A program made the position numbers and the translations under genes. From positions 1-35,256 of the forward strand of contig JAUWMK010000004.1 of assembly GCA_030613185.1 (NCBI GenBank): 35,256 nucleotides of DNA, given 5' to 3'. Below the pieces are notes generated by a model. That model worked only from the letters and a program-made list of their open reading frames with translations, made no database searches and was not told the DNA's origin. The DNA is from Promethearchaeum sp. GTDB taxonomy: Archaea > Asgardarchaeota > Lokiarchaeia > Sigyniarchaeales > Promethearchaeaceae. Positions 25,766-34,393 of this stretch are shown here, piece after piece; position 1 is the first letter of the stretch; every line of letters begins with the position of its first letter.

Positions 25766-28700
25766 ATGTATATCATGAGTAGAATCAGTATTATCCAAGA
25801 ATTATTACATTTATCATTTAAATTTAACATTTATACCATCATTTTATTGGTTGTCTATTTTGGAACCATAGCTACTGGATATAATTTAATGGCAAAACAA
25901 GTTAAATTGGTTAAAAAGGAAATCTGGGATAATGCCGATAGGTTTAAAAGTTTTGTTTGGGGGTTCTTCTTTGGAAACTCAGTAACAATTATCGCTACAA
26001 TTATGATGACTTTCACGATTCTTGAAATTGAAAAAAAGAATCCTCCTCCACTAGAAATAGGGACTGCAGTTGGAACTATTGCACCTTTTATTATATTTCC
26101 GCTGATGTTTTGTTTAGTATTTATATCTCTTTATCCTCTTGCTGATTTATTATACATGGCAAGTGGAGAAAGTGCAATGACACCAATTCAAAAACCCTAC
26201 AAAAAAATTATTGATTTATTTCCCAAACCTTTTACCTACCTTATAGCCATATTAATATATTTTATTGCTATTTTGTTACCTCCACTGTTATTTATTAATA
26301 TATTACAAATAGAAATAATGATTTCATGGATCAGCTGGGCTTTAATATACCCCCTAGTAATTTTAACCTATTATGGGGTTTTAGGATTTATGATTGTCTT
26401 AGGAATGACTATATCTAAAATTCCTTCTATGGAACGTTCAACCTTTTTAGCATTTGATTCCAGCAAAAGAGCCAATAATGAGTTTCTCCGTGATCCCTTA
26501 AACCGAATTTTATATGGACTTCTAATTTTTGTTTATCTTTTTCAATTTTATGCTTTTATTCGTAATATTGTTAGATTGGATCCAAATTTTTGGACCGCTC
26601 CTACTCCTCATTGGTATGATGTCTTCAATTGGATGATTTATGTCTCCTTGGGTATCAGTATAACGGTGTATTTTAGCCGTTTTTGGGGTAGAAAGATAAA
26701 ATTCAAAACTATGGATATATTATTTGCATCTTTTCTAATCGCAGCAGTTGGAATAAATGTTTTAATAACATATACTGTATCATTTTATTATCGATTTGAA
26801 TCAATATATACACAATTTTCCCTAACAAAAGTTTATTATGAAATATATGCAACTAATTCCATTTCTTTTGAAGTTGGAAAATACTGTCAGTTTACTCTGG
26901 CTTCTAATATTGAAGAAACAGTTCTAATTATCGGAATTACATATTTCTTATTTTTTGAAAAAAATAGAAAATATTGGAAAGAAATCTTATATGGACAAAT
27001 AACACAATCTTTAGAGGTTTTCAATCCAGTTCCATCATTTAATATGTTATCTAAAGATGATATTAATTTAAGAGAACATTCTAAAGATGTTTTAAAGGAA
27101 ATGTATGATCGACTCCCAATCAGAAAAGGATATGATCTAAACGATCCTGTATTTCGAGATTCTCTCTTTGATGCAATATGTGATCCCTCAAATAAAATTG
27201 CACAAGAAGTAGGAAAGTATATTCTAGGAAATTTAATGGAAAATTATCCAAAAAAAACATTTTTCATGCTTAAAGATGTTTTAAATTCTAATAATTTTGA
27301 TAAAGTAAATTCTGTTTTAAGTGTTTTATTAAAACATGGGGATAAATTACTAGCATTAATGGATACAAATACATTTTTTAATTTACTAAATCATCCAGAT
27401 TATAGGATAAGGAATGCTTCAATCAAGATTCTAAATAAGCAATTCAATGAAAATATTTCTGATTCATTCAGTATTTCCCCTACAGAGAAACAAATTTCTT
27501 TATTGATTGAACATTTGGAGAATCCAGATTATAATTTTCAAAGTAATATCCTTCATTTTCTAAGTGTGCATCCAGATATAGTTCCTCAAGTAGTATTTTC
27601 TGATCGACTTGATCATCCTATAGCAAAAATTAGAAGTATAGCAGCAAAAGCATCGAGTACAATAAAATTGGGCGATATAAATAATGCCACAATTCCCAAA
27701 TTAATTGAAATGATGAGTTCTGCAAGCCCTGAAGTCAAAATTGCTGTTTTTTCAGCTTTAACAAAAATAGGGCATTTTAATGAGAACAAAATACCCATTG
27801 ATCCTTTTATTTCTGGTCTTCTAGATCAAAATAGCGCTATCCGAAATGTTGCTGTTGAAGGTGTTTTAGCTATTTTGAAAGAAAAACCTTATTCTATTAA
27901 ATCTAATTATATTTTATCCATAATAGACTCCCAAGATGTTGAGATTCAACAATCATTACTTAAAGTACTTGGTGCATTATGGAAACAATCATTTATTACA
28001 ATTTTTCCCAAAATGATTGAATTTGTTCATTCAGAAAATGCTGATCTTCAGAAATTATCTCAAAAAATTCTTGTTAATATGGGATTGCAAGATCCTAAAT
28101 TAATAGTTTCTAAATTGGTTATAGAACCTGATACAGAGAGTTTTATAAAACGGGGAAAAATTTCAGATACAATAATAAAAATTGCGAAATCAAATCCTAA
28201 ACGTGTAATACCCATTATGATTGAAAATATTTCAAGTGATAAAGAATTCATTAGACTAAATGTTGCCACGGTATTATCAGAACTTTCTTCAATTTATCCC
28301 GAAGAAATCCCATTGGAAGTCATTGTTAATCAATGGTCAAAAGAAGAAAAAATAAAAGTCTCTAAGGAATTAACAAATTGCATTTCAAATATATCTAATA
28401 ATGATCCAATTAAATTCAATCATCACCTGAATCAGATTTTAGATACATTCTCTAAATCTAACTCAACATTAAGATTGATCATTGCAAAGGTTTTTATCGA
28501 TATAGCAGAGAAAAATCATGAATTAATTCCTTTCGATGTGATTCAGAAACTTACAATTGATGAAGATTCATATATTCGTGAAATCGGGATTAAAATTATT
28601 GGTTCTGTAGGAAAATTTTATCCAAAGAAATCAATATCTATAATACAAAATGGATTAAAAGATCCTGAATGGAATGTTAAAAATGCTGCTACTGATGCTT

Positions 28701-29251
28701 TTAATCAAATTGGTAAAGAAATAGAAAGTGATGATTTGATTTATGAAATTAAAAGTCTTTTGAAGGATGAAAATAAGTGGACTCGACTCGCAGCTCTGGA
28801 AATGATAATTAATTATACAGAACGAAATAAATCTATCATATCATTAGACGAAGCTCTAAATTTAATCAATCAAACTGGAAATGAAGAAATTTATATTTAT
28901 AATCTTGGGAAATTATTAGGGATTGTTGGTCCTCAGGATTTTAAAAAATCTTTTCCAGAAATGATTAATTTAATGAAAAACCCATCAAAAAAAATTAGAG
29001 ATGGAATGATCTCAGGAATGGTAAAATTATCAAATGTAATTGATAATAATATTCTAATTCCAAAATTATTATTCTATTTGAGTGATGAAACCGAAATGAT
29101 ATTACAACAAAGTGTTTCTCTTGTTTTTAAAAGGATAATGAAGTATGAAACTGGAGAAATAAAACAAAGAGTCATTTCTGTGTTGTCTATTAGGGCCGGG
29201 GTCAGTCAAGATCCAATTCTATTATCTGTTTTATCCGAATTACAAGACTAA
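25766..29251 (+). CDS. Large membrane protein with C-terminal HEAT-like repeats
   Basis: This 1161-residue protein has two parts. Residues about 15-420 hold around ten transmembrane helices. Residues about 440-1155 are a series of helical pairs in HEAT style. Typical units read like HPDYRIRNASIKIL, HPIAKIRSIAAKAS, SPEVKIAVFSALTKIG and DPEWNVKNAATDAFNQIG, each with the Asp/Pro-x-Val/Ile-Arg/Lys pattern. HEAT solenoids usually act as protein-binding scaffolds, so this looks like a membrane-anchored cytoplasmic scaffold. No catalytic motif is seen. I do not recognise the membrane part. The ATG at 25766 is used; a second ATG lies 9 nt on. It is followed after 78 nt by the mobile-element island. 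Confidence 0.75.
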   Translation: MYIMSRISIIQELLHLSFKFNIYTIILLVVYFGTIATGYNLMAKQVKLVKKEIWDNADRFKSFVWGFFFGNSVTIIATIMMTFTILEIEKKNPPPLEIGTAVGTIAPFIIFPLMFCLVFISLYPLADLLYMASGESAMTPIQKPYKKIIDLFPKPFTYLIAILIYFIAILLPPLLFINILQIEIMISWISWALIYPLVILTYYGVLGFMIVLGMTISKIPSMERSTFLAFDSSKRANNEFLRDPLNRILYGLLIFVYLFQFYAFIRNIVRLDPNFWTAPTPHWYDVFNWMIYVSLGISITVYFSRFWGRKIKFKTMDILFASFLIAAVGINVLITYTVSFYYRFESIYTQFSLTKVYYEIYATNSISFEVGKYCQFTLASNIEETVLIIGITYFLFFEKNRKYWKEILYGQITQSLEVFNPVPSFNMLSKDDINLREHSKDVLKEMYDRLPIRKGYDLNDPVFRDSLFDAICDPSNKIAQEVGKYILGNLMENYPKKTFFMLKDVLNSNNFDKVNSVLSVLLKHGDKLLALMDTNTFFNLLNHPDYRIRNASIKILNKQFNENISDSFSISPTEKQISLLIEHLENPDYNFQSNILHFLSVHPDIVPQVVFSDRLDHPIAKIRSIAAKASSTIKLGDINNATIPKLIEMMSSASPEVKIAVFSALTKIGHFNENKIPIDPFISGLLDQNSAIRNVAVEGVLAILKEKPYSIKSNYILSIIDSQDVEIQQSLLKVLGALWKQSFITIFPKMIEFVHSENADLQKLSQKILVNMGLQDPKLIVSKLVIEPDTESFIKRGKISDTIIKIAKSNPKRVIPIMIENISSDKEFIRLNVATVLSELSSIYPEEIPLEVIVNQWSKEEKIKVSKELTNCISNISNNDPIKFNHHLNQILDTFSKSNSTLRLIIAKVFIDIAEKNHELIPFDVIQKLTIDEDSYIREIGIKIIGSVGKFYPKKSISIIQNGLKDPEWNVKNAATDAFNQIGKEIESDDLIYEIKSLLKDENKWTRLAALEMIINYTERNKSIISLDEALNLINQTGNEEIYIYNLGKLLGIVGPQDFKKSFPEMINLMKNPSKKIRDGMISGMVKLSNVIDNNILIPKLLFYLSDETEMILQQSVSLVFKRIMKYETGEIKQRVISVLSIRAGVSQDPILLSVLSELQD

Positions 29252-29269
29252 CCAGCTGCAGTTTTAAAC

Positions 29270-29286
29270 TTGATCAAATCTGATCA
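29270..29286. repeat. Left copy of flanking palindromic site
   Basis: TTGATCAAATCTGATCA matches the right-hand site at 30674-30690 at 16 of 17 positions. It lies 44 nt before the recombinase ATG. An ACCAGC hexamer sits 13 nt upstream. It could be an element end, an attachment-type site, or an operator. Confidence 0.5.
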
Positions 29287-29329
29287 CCAAATAATACAAT
29301 TTTATCCCTAATAAAAATTATAGGTTTTT

Positions 29330-30058
29330 ATGTATCGTATTTTAGAAGTATCCCGATTAATCGGCGTATCGACCGCCACTTTAAGAAGATGGGATAAATC
29401 GGGGCAGTTATGTTCTTATCGAACAATGGGCAACCATCGGCGGTATTCAAAAAGGCAAATTTCTGATTATTTACCCGAAACCGAATTAAACATACTCCAA
29501 AACGTATGCAGATTTGAAAAGCAGAATTATATTTATGCAAGAGTATCTTGTTTTCAGCAAAAAAATGTCGGGAATCTCGATCGCCAAGTTAATCGTCTGA
29601 TCAGTTATTGTAAAAAAGAATTCGGATCGAAAAGTCGATATAAAGTAATACAAGAATACGGCTCGGGTTTAAATCCAGAACGGAGAGGGCTTTGGAGATT
29701 GCTTAGGGCAGTGAAAGAGGATAGAGTGGCAAAAGTGATTATTGCGTATAAGGATAGATTAACAAGATTTGGATTTCCTTTCTTACAAGAAATTTGTTCG
29801 TTGTATAAAGTCCCCATTATCGAAGTGGAAATTAATGGCGATGATTCTTTAGAAGGGCAATTGGTAACAGATATGATGAGTTTGATAGCATCGTTTTCGG
29901 GAAGGTTGTATAAAATTCGATCGCTTAGGGCAAAGGGCATAACTCCCGAAAGTATTTTGAATAAAAAAATCTCAAGAATTATTAACCGAAAAGTTAAATC
30001 ATTTGTCGGAAAAAGCGTGAATCGGATTTTAAGGACTCAAATATATCCTTTGCTTTAA
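29330..30058 (+). mobile_element. tnpA: IS607-family serine recombinase (TnpA)
   Basis: This 242-residue protein has an N-terminal MerR-like helix-turn-helix (ILEVSRLIGVSTATLRRW, 4-21). The serine recombinase domain follows, starting YIYARVS with the predicted nucleophile Ser73, and continuing with LDRQVNRL and DRLTRFGF (the conserved Arg region). HTH first and catalytic domain second is the IS607 TnpA order, opposite to Tn3 resolvases. The length is slightly above the usual about 200. No TnpB gene accompanies it in the window. Codons such as CGG, TCG and GCG are more frequent than in neighbours, which suggests transfer. It is likely a lone or degraded IS607-type element. Confidence 0.88.
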
Positions 30059-30079
30059 TCAAAAAAATATGAAAAAAAA

Positions 30080-30209
30080 CATGAGTCCGCAAATTAATCT
30101 TAGTGGCTTATCCATCTTTTGAGATAAGTTCTCAATCCACCGACAATAATTTACAGATAGATACGACATTATCCGCCAAAAAAAACATAGATTAATTTGC
30201 GGACTCATG
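30080..30209. repeat. 21-bp perfect inverted repeat enclosing 88 nt
   Basis: Positions 30080-30100 and 30189-30209 are perfect inverted copies, containing GAGTCCGCAAATTAATC and its complement. A-runs flank both outer ends. Inside, TTGAGA-TAAGT-TCTCAA (30119-30135) is a second small hairpin. It begins 21 nt after the recombinase stop. It could be a MITE-like insertion of about 130 bp, a structured RNA, or a transcription barrier. Confidence 0.75.
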
Positions 30210-30230
30210 AAAAAAATGTAAAATTAAAAC

Positions 30231-30485
30231 CTAAAACCAGAACTTTTGTGAATTGTTAATCGCCTTTTTATATGCCTTCCGCTTGGAAATTTTCTTAATC
30301 CCACTTTCGCTTTCGGTATTATAGCAAACAACATAATACCGCACTATTCTCCTGCCCTTTCGGCTGTAAATTTCGACTATTTCATATAATGGCAAAATGA
30401 AGTTATAATATTCCCTATATTTCTGGCGGGAATCGGTCCATTGTTTTAAAAAACGAAAGTTTTCAAGAAAAATTAAAACAGATAT
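30231..30485 (-). pseudogene. Reverse-strand coding remnant without start codon
   Basis: The frame 30231-30485 is open for 84 codons and reads like protein. It has a stretch of strands (YYNFILPLYEIVEIY, then GRRIVRYYVVCYN) and a basic end (KKISKRKAYKKAI, finishing with FWF). There is no in-frame ATG, GTG or TTG; a TGA closes it upstream. An ATG in the next frame about 20 nt upstream hints at a frameshift. It is GC-richer than the surroundings, like the recombinase. I do not recognise the family; it may be element cargo. Confidence 0.45.
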
Positions 30486-30763
30486 TCAATTCTTGAATTC
30501 ATTATCAATACATTTTTTTGCAGGGGTTTTTTTGTGTTTTCTTTTAATCAGTGGTATTTAGATAGGTGCATTTTGGCTTAATCTTGACGATTTTGGTTTA
30601 ATCCGAGCAAAGATTTTTACATATATTTAAATATGAATGTTTTCTTTAATTATATGACCAGCGGTGATACTGGTTGATCAAATTTGATCAAGAAAAAATT
30701 GTCATTGATATGAATTTACTTAAATTTAAAAAAATAGATGAAAATAAAAAAGAACATTTCTAA
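30486..30763. other. Non-coding right part of the mobile-element island
   Basis: No gene is visible. A 13-bp near-direct repeat lies at 30571-30583 and 30591-30603 (TTTTGGCTTAATC and TTTTGGTTTAATC), spaced by 20 bp. ACCAG and CTGGT (30657-30661, 30670-30674) form a small inverted repeat just before the right flanking palindrome. Confidence 0.45.
30674..30691. repeat. Right copy of flanking palindromic site
   Basis: TTGATCAAATTTGATCAA is a perfect 18-bp palindrome. Its first 17 bases match the site at 29270-29286 except one position. ACCAGC lies 11 nt upstream, as at the left site (13 nt). Together the two sites bound a segment of about 1.4 kb. Confidence 0.55.
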
Positions 30764-32314
30764 TTATTCGATTAATCCACTTTTTTTTAATTTAGTTAAT
30801 CCTTTTTGTATTAGATCATCATAATTTTTTGAATTTTCAATAGTATATTCAAAATTACTTCTCAACTTCATATCTTTATCAAGGATTTGAGTTATTTTTT
30901 GTTCAAATTTTAAAAATTCAGAAGAAAGTGGAGTTCTAGTTAAAGTTTTTCCTGAATATATTGAAGGAAATATAAATTCAATTCTCTCATCTTCATCCTC
31001 ATCTTCGATAATCCCAATTCCAACTGGAACAAAAAATCGAATAGTTGGATTATGAATATTACTCTCATCATCAAAAATTTCCCATTTTCGAATCATTTTT
31101 TCGTCTTCATCACATAACTTCAATTTATTTTCGATAATTTGATTGATTGCATTGTATAAATCTGTAATTTTGTTTTTATAATTTTGAATTTCTTTTATTT
31201 TTTCTTCATGTTTTCTGCTTATTTGTCGAATCTGTTCTTCTTGGATGCTTTTTTGATCAGTTAATTCTTGAGATTTATTTGTAATCTTACTTTCTGCTGA
31301 AATATTTAGATTTTCGATGTTTTTTCGTATTGTATTCATTTTATTTGAGATATCTAGTAAATATTGTTCAGATTTTTCGATTGAGTCTCTTATATATGAA
31401 ATATGTTGAAATCCTTGCATTACTACTTCTCCAACCATCTTTGTTTTTAAGGAATCAATTTGCAGAAAATAATTATTTCTTTTTCGTAAATCCTCATAAA
31501 TTAGATCGATCCCAACAAACATTTTTCCGACTTTACTAATAATATCTTTTTGTTCCATTAAGACCCATTGATCTACATTATCTTTTTCTATATTCAGTTT
31601 ATTACTAATAAAATTTTCATCAATATCATCCGCTCTATTTAATTCACCCTTATATATTGCTTTTGCATCCTTTTCTTTAACAACAAATTCTGTAATCCAT
31701 GTATCAAAAGGTTCAGATATATTTGATTTCAAAGTTTTCCATCGCATTTTATTTCCTGTGACTTCATTTAAGGTTTTCATCCAATCTTGAGCAAAATTAA
31801 TGGAATCATCAAAATTATAAAGACTGTCCAAGATTGAAAATTTAGTTGGTTTAAAATTTTCTGGTTTTCGGATAATTTTACTGAATCCTTCTAATAATTC
31901 TGGAAGGACCAGACCATTTATTTTTCTTGATATTAATTCATCATCTAACTTTTGAGATTTATCTAATTGATCAATATTTATTGTCTTCTTAAATTCAATT
32001 ATTTCTTTTGCCATTTCCATTTTTTCTATTATTCCAAAATTTTGATCTCTCAAAACATGTCCTACTTGTGCCGTTCTTGGTGCATTATTTATTTTTAAAT
32101 TAAAATCAGATAATCCTACTTCATCAATCATAATATGATATGAAGGATTTCCTTGTATGAATATGAAAGGCCAAAAAATTTCAGTGAATCTTATTAATTT
32201 TTCTTTATTTTTTACGCGTCTTTTTATTTGAATGAAATTTGCCGCCAAACTCTCTTCAAAATTTAAATCTTTATTTGTATCCCCGTTTATCGCAAAAGTT
32301 GTTCTTAGTTCCAT
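30764..32314 (-). CDS. Hypothetical coiled-coil protein
   Basis: I do not recognise this 516-residue protein. The N-terminal part (about 1-120) has a strand-rich segment, IFWPFIFIQGNPSYHIMID, and the motif PRTAQVGHVLR. The middle (about 120-300) is mixed helix. Residues about 315-400 form a long coiled coil (KMNTIRKNIENL and onward). The C-terminal part has an IRFFVPVGIGII strand pair, an acidic loop and a helical end. No signal peptide or membrane helix is seen. There is no Shine-Dalgarno before the ATG. It is divergent from the TPR gene, with 95 nt between the starts, and its 3' end meets the mobile-element island. It is probably a cytoplasmic structural or regulatory protein. Confidence 0.65.
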   Translation of the reverse strand: MELRTTFAINGDTNKDLNFEESLAANFIQIKRRVKNKEKLIRFTEIFWPFIFIQGNPSYHIMIDEVGLSDFNLKINNAPRTAQVGHVLRDQNFGIIEKMEMAKEIIEFKKTINIDQLDKSQKLDDELISRKINGLVLPELLEGFSKIIRKPENFKPTKFSILDSLYNFDDSINFAQDWMKTLNEVTGNKMRWKTLKSNISEPFDTWITEFVVKEKDAKAIYKGELNRADDIDENFISNKLNIEKDNVDQWVLMEQKDIISKVGKMFVGIDLIYEDLRKRNNYFLQIDSLKTKMVGEVVMQGFQHISYIRDSIEKSEQYLLDISNKMNTIRKNIENLNISAESKITNKSQELTDQKSIQEEQIRQISRKHEEKIKEIQNYKNKITDLYNAINQIIENKLKLCDEDEKMIRKWEIFDDESNIHNPTIRFFVPVGIGIIEDEDEDERIEFIFPSIYSGKTLTRTPLSSEFLKFEQKITQILDKDMKLRSNFEYTIENSKNYDDLIQKGLTKLKKSGLIE

Positions 32315-32409
32315 TGAAAGCTTTCTCTTTTATTTTATAATATTATATCAATCATCAATTCATAAAATGCTTAATAAATTTTGTATGGATAAAAATATTT
32401 ATATCTATC

Positions 32410-33351
32410 ATGGGAGAAAAATCTAGAATTTCTTTAGATAATGACATTAGTAAGTTAATTAAAATTCTTAAAAAGACATATGAAAAAGAAGAAACAACTA
32501 AAAATATTGAAGAAAGAGCTGCTCTATGCTCAAATTTGGCTGTTTTGTATACCAAAAAAGAAAATTTAGAAGATTCTCAAAAATTCTTTTTAGAATCTAT
32601 ACAGGAATATGAAAAATTACATGATGATTTTAAACTAGCATCAACAAAAGGTGCATTGAGTTCATTATACATACAAATGAGAAAATATTCATTAGCGAAA
32701 CACTATGCTGAAGAAGCATATCAATATTGGAAAAAGTCTATGTATCTAAATGAGCGTTTAGCTTGTTTGCAGAATTTAGGAATTATTCTTTTAAAACTAA
32801 ATGAAGAAGTTAAAGCATCAGACTACGTTTTAGAAGCAATGAAAATGGCAATACAATTACAGGATGAAGATCAATTTGCACAATCAATTCATATTCTGCT
32901 TAATTATTTTGAAAACAAAAAAAGATACGATATGTTATTGGAATTGAAGAAAAAAGCATTAGAATTTTGGGAACAAATGAATCTGGAAGAAAGACAGTTT
33001 AAAACACTTATTGATTTGGGTGTTTTATCTCAAATCTTGGAAGGCTTTGATATTGCAGTCATTAATTTTAAAAAAGCATTTAATATTGGTTATAAATCAG
33101 GTAATATTGAGCAGATGTTTTTAGCAGAGGGATTTTTAGCAGAATCTTTTCTTAATAAAAAAGATATAGAGAAAGCAAAATACGCATATCTTCAAGCTTT
33201 TAAATTAGCTGTTTATTTGAATATAAATGGAAATCATCAAAATGATGTCAATTTAATGCGAATCGCATTACTTTCTTTAGGCTTTACCGTCGAAGAATTG
33301 TTAAAAGAAGCAGAAGATACATTAAAAGAAATCAAAGAAGGAAAAAAGTGA
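32410..33351 (+). CDS. TPR-repeat protein
   Basis: This 313-residue protein is all helical and shows consecutive TPR-like units. Examples are AALCSNLAVLYTKKENLEDSQ, broken here as CSNLAVLYTKKENLEDSQ, GALSSLYIQMRKYSLAKHYA, LQNLGIILLKLNEEVKASDY and IDLGVLSQILEGFDIAV. The Ala/Gly/Leu spacing fits TPR. Such proteins form a groove that binds other proteins; no catalytic motif is present. The ATG at 32410 has an AT-rich TATA-like stretch (32393-32402) only about 10 nt upstream, so the true promoter element lies further back. It ends 4 nt before the convergent GH38-like gene. The partner is unknown. Confidence 0.75.
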   Translation: MGEKSRISLDNDISKLIKILKKTYEKEETTKNIEERAALCSNLAVLYTKKENLEDSQKFFLESIQEYEKLHDDFKLASTKGALSSLYIQMRKYSLAKHYAEEAYQYWKKSMYLNERLACLQNLGIILLKLNEEVKASDYVLEAMKMAIQLQDEDQFAQSIHILLNYFENKKRYDMLLELKKKALEFWEQMNLEERQFKTLIDLGVLSQILEGFDIAVINFKKAFNIGYKSGNIEQMFLAEGFLAESFLNKKDIEKAKYAYLQAFKLAVYLNINGNHQNDVNLMRIALLSLGFTVEELLKEAEDTLKEIKEGKK

Positions 33352-33355
33352 AGCA

Positions 33356-34348
33356 TTAATTAATTTTCCAATTTAAGGGAGTTCTAAATTCTTCACCTAA
33401 TTTTAAAATTTCCTCATCACTTTGGGAATTCAAAGCTAAAATCGCATAATTATAAATTGGATTATCTCCTTGGTTTTGTAATGATATCACAACTATAGAT
33501 TCACTTTTTTTAGTTTGAATTATTTTAATATCATTTAAAGATGTAAAAAATGCTAAACCTCTTTCTTTAATTGGATCCCATAAGCGGTAAACTCCCAACT
33601 CATTCAGAACATCTAATTTTTCTGTTGATAATTTACAAGGAAATAGAATTTTTAAATTGCTTTTGTTAGGTAAATTCATTATCGTTGTTTTAAATTTAAT
33701 TAATGGATTTTCACCCTTTTCTAAACTAATCAATGTTGAAATATTGATATGATCTTCAGTTTTTAGGTTTCTATCTAATTGCAATGTTCCTCTAAAGTCG
33801 TTAGCCTCAATTAATGAATAATTAATTTCAGAATCAAGATAATTTTTCGGTTCTAATTCAATAACGTGTAAATTAGGATAATTGTAGAATGAATCTTCTG
33901 CCCAAATTGATCCACATCCTAATTCTTCACCCATGATAGTTACTTTATTTTCACATTTTTCGTGATTATTTTCCTCATCATTTCTATCCATTAGAGTAAT
34001 AGTCCCATTTTCTTCAATTACAACTCTAACATTATCATTCTCGATGTAATAATCGTTTCCATCTAATAAACCCATTTCAGGAAGACGAAATTCTGCTTTT
34101 GGATCTCTTTTTTTAATATAATATGCCTTTTTTCCTAATGATGGAACATTTTCAGCAACAAACCTAATTTTATATCGATCTTCTTTTTGCATTTCGATTT
34201 GAGATGTTATTTCACAATTATCTGAATCATATATTTGTAAAGCATGTGTACTTAATTTATTCTTAAAATATGCAGAAATTAACTCAGTTCTAGGCCATTT
34301 ACTTGGATTTGAGATTATTATTTGCATGAAATCTTTTTTTGTTATCAT
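33356..34348 (-). CDS. Stand-alone GH38 alpha-mannosidase C-terminal-like beta-sandwich protein
   Basis: The sequence follows the C-terminal region of GH38 alpha-mannosidases. ISNPSKWPRTELI near residue 12 resembles their NPLSWPR strand. VPSLGKKAYYI near 69 matches the V/PxLGxxxY strand. YIENDNVRVVIEENGTITLMD near 101 (its core ENDNVRVVIEENGTITL) matches the LENEYYRVxID...GTI segment that follows. The N-terminal catalytic barrel with its zinc site is absent, so 330 residues replace a usual 850-1000. It could bind sugar, be a pseudoenzyme, or partner a separate catalytic protein. No signal peptide is visible. The start ATG is at 34348; Met8 is an alternative. Confidence 0.6.
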   Translation of the reverse strand: MITKKDFMQIIISNPSKWPRTELISAYFKNKLSTHALQIYDSDNCEITSQIEMQKEDRYKIRFVAENVPSLGKKAYYIKKRDPKAEFRLPEMGLLDGNDYYIENDNVRVVIEENGTITLMDRNDEENNHEKCENKVTIMGEELGCGSIWAEDSFYNYPNLHVIELEPKNYLDSEINYSLIEANDFRGTLQLDRNLKTEDHINISTLISLEKGENPLIKFKTTIMNLPNKSNLKILFPCKLSTEKLDVLNELGVYRLWDPIKERGLAFFTSLNDIKIIQTKKSESIVVISLQNQGDNPIYNYAILALNSQSDEEILKLGEEFRTPLNWKIN

Positions 34349-34393
34349 GCCATTTTTAATTTTGTTTTAATTATTATTTTTCTGGTGTTATTT

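Noticed and set aside
30080-30209. Possible CRISPR repeat
   Set aside because: There are only two copies, in inverted orientation, with no spacers or cas genes.
30486-30763. Possible tnpB or guide-RNA region of the IS607-type element
   Set aside because: No RuvC-like motif or long frame is present on either strand; only short repeats are visible.
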